Source: Kroppenstedtia guangzhouensis
GTDB taxonomy: Bacteria > Bacillota > Bacilli > Thermoactinomycetales > DSM-45169
Assembly (NCBI RefSeq): GCF_014637345.1
Contig: NZ_BMEX01000010.1
Coordinates: forward strand, 1 to 64,000
Reading direction: 5' to 3'
DNA: 64,000 nucleotides
Part shown: positions 17,079-25,862 of the stretch, in pieces
Layout of the letters: each line of letters starts with the position of its first letter
How positions within the stretch are numbered: position 1 is the first letter of the stretch
The notes under the pieces: generated by a model
What the model was told of the DNA's origin: nothing
The model's database searches: none
Seen by the model: only the letters and a program-made list of their open reading frames with translations
Position numbers and translations under genes: made by a program

Positions 17079-19859
17079 TTAAATGACATCATCCGGAGCA
17101 GAATCTGTACTCTTCGGGTGATCCGTTTCACTTGCAATCTTTCGGGATGGAGCTGCTGAGACTGGATTGAAAGTTTCATCTGTTGGGAGAGAAGGGGAGA
17201 CAGTTTCCTCTTTTCCGGGACGAAGGGGTTCATCCGTGGAGGACTTCTCTTCAAGAGCGGGTTTTTCTTCCAAGGTGAATTCCGATGTACACGGGGTGAC
17301 AAAGGAATCTTTCGTCCCTGTGAAGGGAGTAGCCATCCAGAACAGGAATCCCGAGATGCTGGTTGAGGAATCAGGGTTGCGCCTTTCAATCCTGAACTTG
17401 AAGGTTCCTCCTGTGAAACTGTCCAAACTGACAAAGCAGTCTGGACGATTCAACATAGCCATGGGTACGAAGGACGAGCCGGAATCCGCTTCATTCAACG
17501 AAACAGAAATCATGGTTTCATTCAGATCCTCCGGAAGCTGAAAGGGAATGATTCCGGAATGGACAGTGGTCTTGGTCAGTCTGGAGTGGAGGTTGGGGGA
17601 AATTTTATCCAATCCGATGGAGCCGTCGGCGAGATGATGGCTGTGGATAGACAGTTCCTGAATGTGATGAGAAGTGATGGATTCCTTGGCGAGATGCTCC
17701 GAATCGACGCTTCCTTCAGCCAGATGCATTCCGTTGACTTGTTTCTCCCCGATATGGCAGGAAGAGATGGTGTTTTCGCCTATGGTTACTTCTGTGACAC
17801 TGCCCGGCGCCAAGTGGTCGGCAATGATTTCTCCTTTGGCCAAGTGTTCCCCAGTGATCTGTTCGGGCTGGATATGTCGGGAAAGTATGGTGCCATCAGC
17901 AATTTTTTCAGAGGAGACGGCTTCATTCCGTAAGTGTCTGCGATCCACGGAACCATGGCAGAGATGGGATTCATCCACACTGTTTTCCTGAAGAAGAGAG
18001 CCGTTGATGGAGTTGGATTTCAAATGCTGTGTTCGGATGGAACTGTCGGCGAGATGATGGCTGTGGATAGACAGTTCCTGAATGTGATGAGAAGTGATGG
18101 ATTCCTTGGCGAGATGCTCCGAATCGACGCTTTCTTCAGCCAGATGCATTCCGTTGACTTGTTTCTCCCCGATATGGCAGGAAGAGATGGTGTTTTCGCC
18201 TATGGCCTCTTCTGTGACACTGCCCGGCGCCAAGTGGTCGGCAATGATTTCTCCTTTGGCCAAATGTTTCCCGATAATCTGATCGGGTTGAATATGCCGG
18301 GAGATAATAGTGCCGTCGGCGATTTTTTTCGATGAAATGGATCGATCCTTCAAGTGACAGTCATCAATACTTTGGGTGGCCAATTTTTCCCCGGTGACTG
18401 CATTGTTGGCAAGTTTGGAGGAATGTACGGCAAAAGCGGTCAATTTGTCTGTCGAGATGCATTCGGGGGCCAATTTGGAGGTGGTTACGGATCGATCTGC
18501 CAACTTGGCTCCGGTAACGGACAGCTCTGCCAGGTGCTGCTCGGTCACGGAATTGCTTCTAAGATGTCTGCTGTCGATGCAACCGGAGTTCAAGTGTTGA
18601 TCTTGGATGATATTTTCAGTCAGGTGTTCGGACCGGACAATTTCAAGATCGAGCATTCGGGATTGGATGGAGCGGGGGGCAACTTTGTCTCGGGTGATCG
18701 CCCCGTCCTTGATGTGTTCACCTTCCACTGTCTCTGGGAGCAGATGTTCACCTTCGATCGTTCGTTTCTTCAGATGGGATCCGTCGACAGATTCGGGGGC
18801 CAATTTGTCTTCAGTCACACTGTGGTTTTTCATATGACGTGTGTGCACGACGGCTTCGTCCAGGTGGTTGTTGCGGATGCATCCGTCTCGGATGTGGTGG
18901 TGACTCACAGAATTGGGAGCCAGTTTTTCTCCGGTTATCACCTGGTTGATCAGGTGATTGTTACCCACCGTGTTTTCTTCCAAGTGGAATCCCTTGATCG
19001 CTTGATCGGCAATTTTTTCCGAAGTGACACATCCTTCTGCCAATTTATTCTCTGTTACGGACTCATCCTGTAGATTTTCAGTGGCAACAGCCTTGGCAGC
19101 CAGCTTGGCTTGATCGACGGCTTCGTTTGCCAAATGGTTGGTATGGATGGCTCCGCTTTTGATTTTGTCTTCATTGACTCCCTCATCAGCCAGATGTTTT
19201 TCGGTGATTTGTTCATCTGCTACATGCCAAGCATGGATCGAATGATCGCTCAATTTGGTACCTTCCACACTGTAATCTTTCAGCCGATCTCCATCGATGG
19301 AGTTTTCACTGAAGTGATAACCTTTGATGGATTCGCGACTGATATGCTCCGTGGTCACAGAGCCTTCGCTAAGATGTTTTTTTTTCACGGACTTTTCGGC
19401 CAGCTTGGAGGAAGTGATTGCATGGGGGGCCAATTTGGAATTATCGATCACTAGGTCTTTGAGATGTGAACTCTCCACTGCTCCCGGTTGAATATTGCGG
19501 CTGTTTACGGAGTTTCTTCCCAATTTTTCATGGGTGACAGATCCGTCCATCAGATCATCGGTGTGAATGAAAGCCTTTTGGGTGTCGGTATGGAGACGCC
19601 TTTTTTTCAACTTTTTAATGTTTTGGGTCACATCGATAGTGGAGGATTTCTGTTGTGAGTCCGGAAACATTGGATCGGACAATCTGTATACCGGAGATGG
19701 CCCCTCCCTATCGTTGTGTTTCCGATCACTTTCAATTTTCTGGTTTTCAGTGAAATAGGCTAACTGTTCCTCCCATGTCAGTTGATCCAGGATCCTTTCT
19801 TCTTCCGCTTGATGACGGATCCGGGCCGGGGTACGGTACCCCCTTTTTTTACGGGCCAA
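17079..19859 (-). CDS. decapeptide-repeat fibre-like surface protein
   Basis: A 926-residue protein in three parts. Residues 1-105 are basic and hydrophilic. Residues 106-755 are 65 consecutive 10-residue repeats without a single insertion or deletion, roughly xS(V/I)xxx(H/K)(L/I)xx. Residues 756-926 form a non-repetitive region, including PFQLPEDLNETMISVSLN and SGFLFWMATPFTG, that ends in an acidic Pro/Ser/Thr tail. Hydrophobic residues recur every five positions, which suits a beta-solenoid or trimeric fibre like those of phage tail fibres. There is no signal peptide. Position next to spoVR and four YheC/YheD genes suggests a spore-coat or exosporium filament. Ribosome site GAAAGGGTGG precedes the ATG. 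No annotated family is claimed. Confidence 0.85.
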   Translation of the reverse strand: MARKKRGYRTPARIRHQAEEERILDQLTWEEQLAYFTENQKIESDRKHNDREGPSPVYRLSDPMFPDSQQKSSTIDVTQNIKKLKKRRLHTDTQKAFIHTDDLMDGSVTHEKLGRNSVNSRNIQPGAVESSHLKDLVIDNSKLAPHAITSSKLAEKSVKKKHLSEGSVTTEHISRESIKGYHFSENSIDGDRLKDYSVEGTKLSDHSIHAWHVADEQITEKHLADEGVNEDKIKSGAIHTNHLANEAVDQAKLAAKAVATENLQDESVTENKLAEGCVTSEKIADQAIKGFHLEENTVGNNHLINQVITGEKLAPNSVSHHHIRDGCIRNNHLDEAVVHTRHMKNHSVTEDKLAPESVDGSHLKKRTIEGEHLLPETVEGEHIKDGAITRDKVAPRSIQSRMLDLEIVRSEHLTENIIQDQHLNSGCIDSRHLRSNSVTEQHLAELSVTGAKLADRSVTTSKLAPECISTDKLTAFAVHSSKLANNAVTGEKLATQSIDDCHLKDRSISSKKIADGTIISRHIQPDQIIGKHLAKGEIIADHLAPGSVTEEAIGENTISSCHIGEKQVNGMHLAEESVDSEHLAKESITSHHIQELSIHSHHLADSSIRTQHLKSNSINGSLLQENSVDESHLCHGSVDRRHLRNEAVSSEKIADGTILSRHIQPEQITGEHLAKGEIIADHLAPGSVTEVTIGENTISSCHIGEKQVNGMHLAEGSVDSEHLAKESITSHHIQELSIHSHHLADGSIGLDKISPNLHSRLTKTTVHSGIIPFQLPEDLNETMISVSLNEADSGSSFVPMAMLNRPDCFVSLDSFTGGTFKFRIERRNPDSSTSISGFLFWMATPFTGTKDSFVTPCTSEFTLEEKPALEEKSSTDEPLRPGKEETVSPSLPTDETFNPVSAAPSRKIASETDHPKSTDSAPDDVI
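17595..19544 (-). repeat. 65 tandem 30-bp coding units
   Basis: Encodes the decapeptide array. The 30-bp period is exact from end to end. Most units have diverged strongly at DNA level, but 17625-17924 and 18045-18344 (ten units each, 420 bp apart) are nearly identical, marking a recent internal duplication. Confidence 0.9.
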
Positions 19860-19963
19860 ATGGCACCACCCTTTCCACTCATGATTTCCTCAGAATAGGT
19901 ATATTCATCAAGGACAGGAGTGGAAACGAAAAAACGGAAAACTGGGCTCGCGTTTGATTGACA

Positions 19964-19984
19964 AGACCCGCCGGTGGCGGGTCA
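19964..19984 (-). terminator. hairpin at the end of the GNAT gene
   Basis: GACCCGCC-GGT-GGCGGGTC, overlapping the last bases of the minus-strand GNAT gene. A short T-rich stretch follows on that strand. It separates the ATP-grasp/GNAT operon from the repeat-protein gene. Confidence 0.55.
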
Positions 19985-20455
19985 ATCCAAACTGTGGTCA
20001 GTAAACTCTTGTCGGTTCCAGTTTCCTCCCCCCAAGCAGAGGGTGGGTTTCCCCGTGGGTCCGGTAATCAGGTGAAAGGCGACCAACCCCTCTTTGAAGC
20101 AAAGTTTGAGGCTGGGAATATTGTCGCAGGCAACCCGGGTGTAAACCCGGTCCAGTGAATGGAGAGCAGCTTCCAGAAGAGATTCTCCGACGGTTTGTTT
20201 GCGGTAATCGGGGTGAACAACGATAAAGGCTTCGTCCAACCCGTAATTACCGAACAAGATGAAACCGATCAGGCGCCGCCCATCCAGGGCTGCAGCGAGC
20301 CAGGTTCCCCTGGGAAATGGATCCTTATTCAGGTTGGTTAGCCATCGAATGGCCCGATGTGTGATCCGGCGGTCGCCATGCCGTTTGGAGAAGTTGAGAA
20401 GCAGGGGGCGAACCCGCCGCAAAAGATTGGGACGAATGGGAACGATGCGGATCAC
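19982..20455 (-). CDS. GNAT family N-acetyltransferase in the spore ATP-grasp cluster
   Basis: A 157-residue protein with a GNAT core: RGTWLAAALDGRRLIGFILFG (beta strands), then DEAFIVVHPDYRKQTVGESLLEAAL with the acetyl-CoA loop in degenerate form (RKQTVG in place of R-x-x-G-x-G/A). The tail contains CLGGGNWN. Substrate unknown. It starts with GTG; the ribosome site GGAGG overlaps the end of the preceding ATP-grasp gene, four bases away, so it belongs to that operon. Acetylation of a coat protein or of an intermediate made by the ligases is possible but unsupported. Confidence 0.8.
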   Translation of the reverse strand: MIRIVPIRPNLLRRVRPLLLNFSKRHGDRRITHRAIRWLTNLNKDPFPRGTWLAAALDGRRLIGFILFGNYGLDEAFIVVHPDYRKQTVGESLLEAALHSLDRVYTRVACDNIPSLKLCFKEGLVAFHLITGPTGKPTLCLGGGNWNRQEFTDHSLD

Positions 20456-20459
20456 TATT

Positions 20460-21776
20460 TTATGACCTCCGGGTATAGCCGCTCAAATAGAGGCAGTATT
20501 CAATCAGTCGACGAAGGGACTTCTGTCGGATCGCCGGTTCATCAAATTTCATCGGTTTGGCATTGGCTTCGAAGAACCAGATCCTCCCATTGGGTTCCAG
20601 TCCCAGATCCATCGACATTTCTCCAAGGTTTTTCCCTTCTTCTTTCTCGATATGGCGGGCAATTTCCAAAACAGTGGAGCGGAGATGTTCTTTGACGGTA
20701 GAGGTGTGATTTCCGAACAGGCTGTTGAAAACCTCATCGATGGGAGCGATGGAGCCGCCCATGGGAACGTGGGTACTGATCGCTTCTCCTCCCGCCACGC
20801 GAACTCCGATCCCGGTGACATCCCATTGGCCGGTACCATCCTTTTGCAATAACAGACGAAGATCAAAAGGGCGCCCGCGATAGCGTGCAAGGTGGATTCC
20901 TTGCTGAAGGATATAACTTTGGTCACCGGTCAGTTCTTTCAACTTGCTTCGAAGCTTGTCGTCACTGATGTGAAACTTTTGTTTACCTCGCAGACTTTGA
21001 TGGACGATCCCGTAACCCTTCTTTAGACGAGTGATCCGGATCATCCCATCTCCCGCTTTTCCGTCCACGGGTTTGAGGAACAGAGTGGAATGTCTTTCGA
21101 TCATCTCATCCAGTCGGCAACCGCCTTTCCATTCCACTGTTTCAGGAAGCAGACGGCTCAGCGCTTCCGAGCGACCCATGTGGAGATACAGGGTCCACTT
21201 GTTGAAAAAAGAGGGGTTAAACAGATGGATTCCGGGCATCGTCGAGAGGGTGGACAATGCTCTTTGCTCCGCTTGCCGCATCTCCTGGCGACGGGAGGGA
21301 ATCCGGTTGTACACCACATCTGGAAGCGGCAGAGTTGCTGCGACCCAGCGGGGGCCTTTCGTACGGGGGTTCAGGAGAAATCCCCTGACTGTTTTTGTTC
21401 CCGGTCGAAGACCATCCGGTGTCAGCACATAGACGGTGACACCCATTCGCCGGCCGGTACGGATCAGATCAGAAAAATTGGATAAGTTGCCGCAAAATCC
21501 ACCAGACCCGGATGAAGTCAAAATAGCGACGAAAGGACCGGCTTTATATTTCCCGTGCTTGATTTTTCTCAGCCGGGCGGGCCATTTCATGTCGAGATTT
21601 GACGGGGCTCTGGGTGGATCGATCCGTACTTTCTTTTCCAGCTGGGACCCCAATCGCATGGACACGATGGGAGGAAGGGAAGGGGTGGTTGTCTGCCCGC
21701 GGGGGATAAACCGGGGATTACCCGGAGCCGCCCGTAAGGGAAAAACAATCCAGCCTGTGTGGGGAAATTCGTTCAA
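20460..21776 (-). CDS. YheC/YheD family ATP-grasp protein, copy 4 of the tandem set
   Basis: A 438-residue spore-coat-associated protein with a C-terminal ATP-grasp ligase domain (about residues 200-430). Family marks are PLPDVVYNRIPSRR, FNPSFFNKWTLYLHM, TLFLKPVDGKAGDGMIRI (ATP-binding Lys and glycine loop), YILQQGIHLARYRGRPFDLR and the metal-site region GEMSMDLGLEPNGRIWFFEA. ATP-grasp enzymes join a carboxylate to an amine through an acyl phosphate; the substrate of YheC/D is not known. Starts with TTG behind AAAGGGGG, 15 bp after the previous gene. Confidence 0.88.
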   Translation of the reverse strand: MNEFPHTGWIVFPLRAAPGNPRFIPRGQTTTPSLPPIVSMRLGSQLEKKVRIDPPRAPSNLDMKWPARLRKIKHGKYKAGPFVAILTSSGSGGFCGNLSNFSDLIRTGRRMGVTVYVLTPDGLRPGTKTVRGFLLNPRTKGPRWVAATLPLPDVVYNRIPSRRQEMRQAEQRALSTLSTMPGIHLFNPSFFNKWTLYLHMGRSEALSRLLPETVEWKGGCRLDEMIERHSTLFLKPVDGKAGDGMIRITRLKKGYGIVHQSLRGKQKFHISDDKLRSKLKELTGDQSYILQQGIHLARYRGRPFDLRLLLQKDGTGQWDVTGIGVRVAGGEAISTHVPMGGSIAPIDEVFNSLFGNHTSTVKEHLRSTVLEIARHIEKEEGKNLGEMSMDLGLEPNGRIWFFEANAKPMKFDEPAIRQKSLRRLIEYCLYLSGYTRRS

Positions 21777-21791
21777 GGCACTACCCCCTTT

Positions 21792-23162
21792 CTAAAATTT
21801 GGCCAGTTTCAGGCTGTAGTCTGTGATGTAATGTGCTGACTGTCTTCCGGCGTTCCACAGGGAAGGATGAAGGAAGATGTGTCGTCCAGGTTTGGAGTTG
21901 GCCTCAAACAACCACACTCTCTGATGATAATCCACCCCGATATCCAGACCGAGCTCACCCAGCGGTCCTTTGACGTGGCCTTCCAGGGCGTTGCAGATCC
22001 GTATGGACGTCTCCTTGATCCGGTTTTCCATGTCCACTTCTTTTTCGGGAAAGGCTTTTTTCAACACTTCCGAGGCGGAGAGAAGGGAGCCCCCAGTTCG
22101 TCCGTGGGTGGTTACACTTCCGGCCCCCGCCACCTTGGCACCGATTCCTGCAACTGTCCATCTTCCGGATCGGTCCTTGTGCATATGGACCCGAAAGTCG
22201 ACCGCACGGTCCCCATACTTGATCAAACGGATTCCCTGTTGTACCAGATAGCGTGAAAGCCCGTTTAGCTGTCGTCCAAAAATTTGGGTCATAAGCGGGG
22301 GCAGGGAGCGGAACTTGCGCAGGACATTGCGATCCCCGTTCCGAAATCGACAGTAATAATCGCCCTGCGGTCCACGGGTGATCCGGAAAATCCCCAGACC
22401 GAGACTGCCGCCGCTCGGTTTGAGATAAACCATCCGATGCCGTTTTAGCATATCCTCGACGGTCTGGATCGAAGGGGAACGATGAGCTTCCGGAATACAG
22501 TCCGGGGTGAGCGGGTGGTTGTAGAGTGCTTCATGGACCATCCATTTGTTGAAGAACCCCTGGTTAAAGATAGGAATTCCCGTGTGTTCGAGGAGAAGGC
22601 GACATCCTTTCACCTGGGTCTGTGCCTCCGCTTTCCGGTTGGGGATCCGTTCGTAGACCACATCCGGCAAGGGGGCCGATTTACGAACCCACCGGTAATC
22701 CCCGTTAAGATCTTTACGGTAGAACCACCCGTAAACCACCTGACGGGTCCAGTCGACCATCTCCGGTGTGAACACATAAAAAAAGGGGCGATCTTCCCTT
22801 GAGGCGAGCAGGAACTGGCGGAAGAGGGCGGACCGGGAACCAAAGGGCATCGAGGGAGAGCCGGTGAATCCTGTAGTCAGAATGCCGAGCACCGGTCCCA
22901 GGTGCAGCTCTTTGTTCCGGAAAACAGCGCGCGTCTCGCCGAACCATGGAAGGTGTAATTGTGTAGCCAATGGACGGGACAGGAGGATATTCCTCCCTCG
23001 ATGGCGGCCGCCAATGATTCGGGTGATCAAGCTTTTGCCGCCGATTTGTATTTTGATGGATTGTCCTTGTTTGCATCCCCATTCCCTCATCAGTGGCTGT
23101 GATAGCCAAACTCCTTGTTTGCCTGGAGGGAGGGGGTGAACCCGACAGATGATGGAGCTCAT
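21792..23162 (-). CDS. yheD: YheC/YheD family ATP-grasp protein, copy 3 (YheD-like)
   Basis: 456 residues. An N-terminal beta-rich domain (about 1-110; ends HLGPVLGILTTGF) is followed by the ATP-grasp domain. It has PLPDVVYERIPNRKAE, FNQGFFNKWMVHEAL, MVYLKPSGGSLGLGIFRI, RYLVQQGIRLIKYGDRAVDF and the closing GELGLDIGVDYHQRVWLFEA-NSKPGR motif. All expected nucleotide and metal residues appear present. The start overlaps the stop of the upstream gene by four bases, so expression is coupled. Confidence 0.9.
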   Translation of the reverse strand: MSSIICRVHPLPPGKQGVWLSQPLMREWGCKQGQSIKIQIGGKSLITRIIGGRHRGRNILLSRPLATQLHLPWFGETRAVFRNKELHLGPVLGILTTGFTGSPSMPFGSRSALFRQFLLASREDRPFFYVFTPEMVDWTRQVVYGWFYRKDLNGDYRWVRKSAPLPDVVYERIPNRKAEAQTQVKGCRLLLEHTGIPIFNQGFFNKWMVHEALYNHPLTPDCIPEAHRSPSIQTVEDMLKRHRMVYLKPSGGSLGLGIFRITRGPQGDYYCRFRNGDRNVLRKFRSLPPLMTQIFGRQLNGLSRYLVQQGIRLIKYGDRAVDFRVHMHKDRSGRWTVAGIGAKVAGAGSVTTHGRTGGSLLSASEVLKKAFPEKEVDMENRIKETSIRICNALEGHVKGPLGELGLDIGVDYHQRVWLFEANSKPGRHIFLHPSLWNAGRQSAHYITDYSLKLAKF

Positions 23163-24280
23163 AAAGACCCTCCTGTCAGCCTTTGGAACAGGGTCAAGGC
23201 GTATTGGATGGGGAGCCGAACGGATTGCCGTCGAACGTCCCGCTCTCCGGTTTGGAGAAAAACACTTCTCCCGGGTTTGGAGTTGACTTCAAGAAGCCAA
23301 ACATTTCCCTGACGGTCAACGCCGACATCCATACCCAGCTCCAACAATCTTCCATGTTCTTGTTCAATCTGTATGGGTACATATTTGGATAAAAATTGAA
23401 TGGACTGCCAAATATCCTTCACTTTTTCCGGAGAGTAATTTTTATTGAGAAACTGTTGTGTGCTCTCAGCGTGACCTCCGCCATGCAAATTGGAGGTTAA
23501 TGAGCCCGGGTTTCCTATCCGAACAGCCGTCCCCGTGGTCACCCATCTTCCTTCACCGTTTTTTTGAACCAGGATTCGGATATCAAAGGGGCAACTGTCC
23601 ATGGATCGCAGGTTGAGGAAGGGTTGGATAATGTACGGAGTGTGGCCGATGAATCTCCCAACCCAGTTGGTGAGAGAACGCCCGGAATGGAGGATCAGAT
23701 GAAAGGGCCGGTTGCTCCTTGAGCGACCTCGTACGCGGAAGGACTGACCCTGTGGTGTAATGGCGGCGACCCCCCTGCCGTGACTGCCCCCGTTGGGTTT
23801 GATCAAGACGGAAGTGTATTGCTTCATACCCGAGATCAGATCTTTTGTGGAGCTGAGTTTGGTGGTGGGGAGAAGATAAGGTGACAATCGTTTACTTTTA
23901 TGCAAAATGTGATGTGTCCTGAGTTTTCCGCCTAAAGGTTTTCCCAAAAGGTGGACAGACGGATCCTGTTTCAAACGGTCGATGTATGGTTTGTAGGTCA
24001 GATAATGGTTGGTATCCAAATAATAACAACGGTCATAAATCAACTGGGGAACCGGATGGATTTCCTTCAGCCATCTGCGAAAGGGATGGTGATATCTCCA
24101 GGCAATCACCCGACGGGTTTTCCAGTTGACATTCATTGGTGGGAAGATAATGAGCTGAATTCCTGCAGAATCTCCTTCCACCGTCAAGTCCCTGAGGTAT
24201 TTGGTTTCGCTGAAAGGAGGGGTCCGCCCCGCCAATCGGCAAGTAACGACCCCTAAAGTATACGCTGAGGATTTCATCAT
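23159..24280 (-). CDS. yheC: YheC/YheD family ATP-grasp protein, copy 2 (YheC-like)
   Basis: 373 residues, shorter because the N-terminal beta domain is missing, as in YheC. It shows LGVVTCRL near the start, PVPQLIYDRCYYL, SVLIKPNGGSHGRGVAAI (ATP-binding Lys and glycine loop), PYIIQPFLNLRSMDSCPFDI and LELGMDVGVDRQGNVWLLEV-NSKPGRS. Start and stop both overlap the neighbouring ATP-grasp genes by four bases (ATGA), a strict operon. The divergence between the four copies suggests distinct substrates or a heteromeric complex. Confidence 0.9.
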   Translation of the reverse strand: MMKSSAYTLGVVTCRLAGRTPPFSETKYLRDLTVEGDSAGIQLIIFPPMNVNWKTRRVIAWRYHHPFRRWLKEIHPVPQLIYDRCYYLDTNHYLTYKPYIDRLKQDPSVHLLGKPLGGKLRTHHILHKSKRLSPYLLPTTKLSSTKDLISGMKQYTSVLIKPNGGSHGRGVAAITPQGQSFRVRGRSRSNRPFHLILHSGRSLTNWVGRFIGHTPYIIQPFLNLRSMDSCPFDIRILVQKNGEGRWVTTGTAVRIGNPGSLTSNLHGGGHAESTQQFLNKNYSPEKVKDIWQSIQFLSKYVPIQIEQEHGRLLELGMDVGVDRQGNVWLLEVNSKPGRSVFLQTGERDVRRQSVRLPIQYALTLFQRLTGGSL

Positions 24281-25707
24281 CTTTTCCTCCTGGTTCGGTC
24301 TGGCCGTGCCCGGAATTCAGGGGTTCCTGTCGTCAGGAACGGAGCCCAACCGGTAATATAGGAGACATAGTCAACCAGACGGTTGACGGAAGGGCGGATC
24401 ACCGTCGACGGATTGACGGTTTCATCTGTTTTGGACGGTTTGGAGTTGAGCTCCAGCAACCAGAGTTGCCCCTGTTGATCCAGAACCAGATCCACCCCGA
24501 GCTCAGCATAGTGACCTTGGGAGAGCCGTTCAAAAGCTTCGACGATGGACAATGCCTTATTCCGGATCTGTTGGAGGGTAGGTTTGTTTTTTGCCTGGAC
24601 AGCGGCAAGGACCTCTCCGGCTTTCCGAAGGGTTCCGCCGCGGGCCAGATTGGATACGATGTTTTGATCATTGGCCACCCGGGCCACCGTGGATGTGACC
24701 GACCAGATTCCTTTTCCGTTCTTTTGGATCAAGACTCGGAAATCGACGGGACGACCGTCCCATTTCACCAGATTCAATCCTTGCTGGATGAGATACCGGG
24801 ATCGGGAACCCGCGACCCTTTGCCGGAGATGACGGAAGGCTTCGTCCGCACGGGGAAAGATCCTCGTCACCGCACTGGCCGCCTCCGTATATTGGCAGAC
24901 CCATTTTCCGTCAACAGCGGTGACCCGGATGATTCCCTGACCCAGACTGCCGTTTGTCGGTTTCAAATAGACGATACGGTGCCTGTTCAACATGATCCGA
25001 AGCCGTTTGGGATGATAGAGGTGGGTTTCAGGTAAAAGGGGACGCATGTTGGCATCTTTGGTCAACAGATTATGGACTTGTTGCTTGTTTAAAAAAGTTT
25101 CGTTAAACACGGGGATTTGGTGGATGTTCCTCAGAATCGACAGTTTTTGTTGGAGGGCCTGCCGACGTTCAATCCGGCGGGAGGTGATGCGGTTATATAC
25201 CGTATCGGGGAGGGGAGCTTCAATCAGCTCCCACTTTTTCCCTTGATAGGACCATCCCCGGACGGTTCTTTTGGACAAGTGAATCCCCTCGGGAGGGAAG
25301 ACGATAAGGGCCACTCCTTTGGAAGCACAGGCTTGGGCACACTCTTCAAGAAAGCGGGCCATCATTCCAAATTTTTGTTTGCTGTTTCCTTGTACGTCCT
25401 CGTTGATGAGAATCCCGAGAAAAGGTCCGAAATGAAGTGCTCCGTTTCGGGCATCGTAACGGATATTCAGGTGATGTTGGTTGGTGATCCTCAGCTTTTC
25501 AGCTAGCCGGGAATGGATCCGGACAAGGGGAGTCTGATTTTGAATGGTGGAGATGAAGGTGATATCTGCAGCTGTACCGAAAGCAGCCCAGATGGGGTGT
25601 TTCGGAAGTTGGAGCCGATTGGCGAGCGACTGGCTGACAATCATGTTGACTTGTGGAGGGAAATACCGTTCCGGCAAGATCTGGATCATGATTCTGGCAT
25701 GCCCCAT
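24277..25707 (-). CDS. YheC/YheD family ATP-grasp protein, copy 1 (operon leader)
   Basis: 476 residues from the ATG at 25707 (MGHARIMIQILPERYF), which has AAGGGGAT upstream. The frame is open 81 codons further, but that part is low-complexity and lies over the promoter. It has the beta domain ending LHFGPFLGILINEDV, then PLPDTVYNRITSRRIERRQ, FNETFLNKQQVHNLL, IVYLKPTNGSLGQGIIRV, RYLIQQGLNLVKWDGRPVDF and AELGVDLVLDQQGQLWLLEL-NSKP. First gene of a five-gene run (four ligases, GNAT) behind a candidate sigma-K promoter. Confidence 0.9.
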   Translation of the reverse strand: MGHARIMIQILPERYFPPQVNMIVSQSLANRLQLPKHPIWAAFGTAADITFISTIQNQTPLVRIHSRLAEKLRITNQHHLNIRYDARNGALHFGPFLGILINEDVQGNSKQKFGMMARFLEECAQACASKGVALIVFPPEGIHLSKRTVRGWSYQGKKWELIEAPLPDTVYNRITSRRIERRQALQQKLSILRNIHQIPVFNETFLNKQQVHNLLTKDANMRPLLPETHLYHPKRLRIMLNRHRIVYLKPTNGSLGQGIIRVTAVDGKWVCQYTEAASAVTRIFPRADEAFRHLRQRVAGSRSRYLIQQGLNLVKWDGRPVDFRVLIQKNGKGIWSVTSTVARVANDQNIVSNLARGGTLRKAGEVLAAVQAKNKPTLQQIRNKALSIVEAFERLSQGHYAELGVDLVLDQQGQLWLLELNSKPSKTDETVNPSTVIRPSVNRLVDYVSYITGWAPFLTTGTPEFRARPDRTRRKR

Positions 25708-25738
25708 GTGGATCCCCTTCCGCGAAAAGTGACTGCTA

Positions 25739-25766
25739 TAGGGTATGTAGGCATGTATTCTCCGGT
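25739..25766 (-). promoter_or_regulatory. candidate sigma-K (late mother-cell) promoter of the ATP-grasp operon
   Basis: On the minus strand ACC (complement of 25764-25766), a 16-bp spacer and CATACCCTA (complement of 25739-25747). This fits the Bacillus sigma-K pattern mACm-N16-CATAnnnTA exactly. The start codon lies 31 bp downstream. It would place the cluster in the mother cell during coat assembly. Confidence 0.5.
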
Positions 25767-25862
25767 GAATAAAAAGGGACGTGATCATCAATTTGGTGCA
25801 AGGGAAGGTTTTTTTTCTGATTTTGTGGTATATGCATATGGGGGAAAGGGAGGGGAGGCAGC

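Noticed and set aside
17559-19454. Long plus-strand open frames (up to 239 codons) opposite the repeat protein
   Set aside because: They mirror the 30-bp coding period, lack ribosome sites, and give repetitive nonsense; the minus frame is continuous for 926 codons.
17595-19544. Possible CRISPR-like array because of a regular 30-bp period
   Set aside because: The period is continuous coding repeats without spacers, and units differ widely at DNA level.
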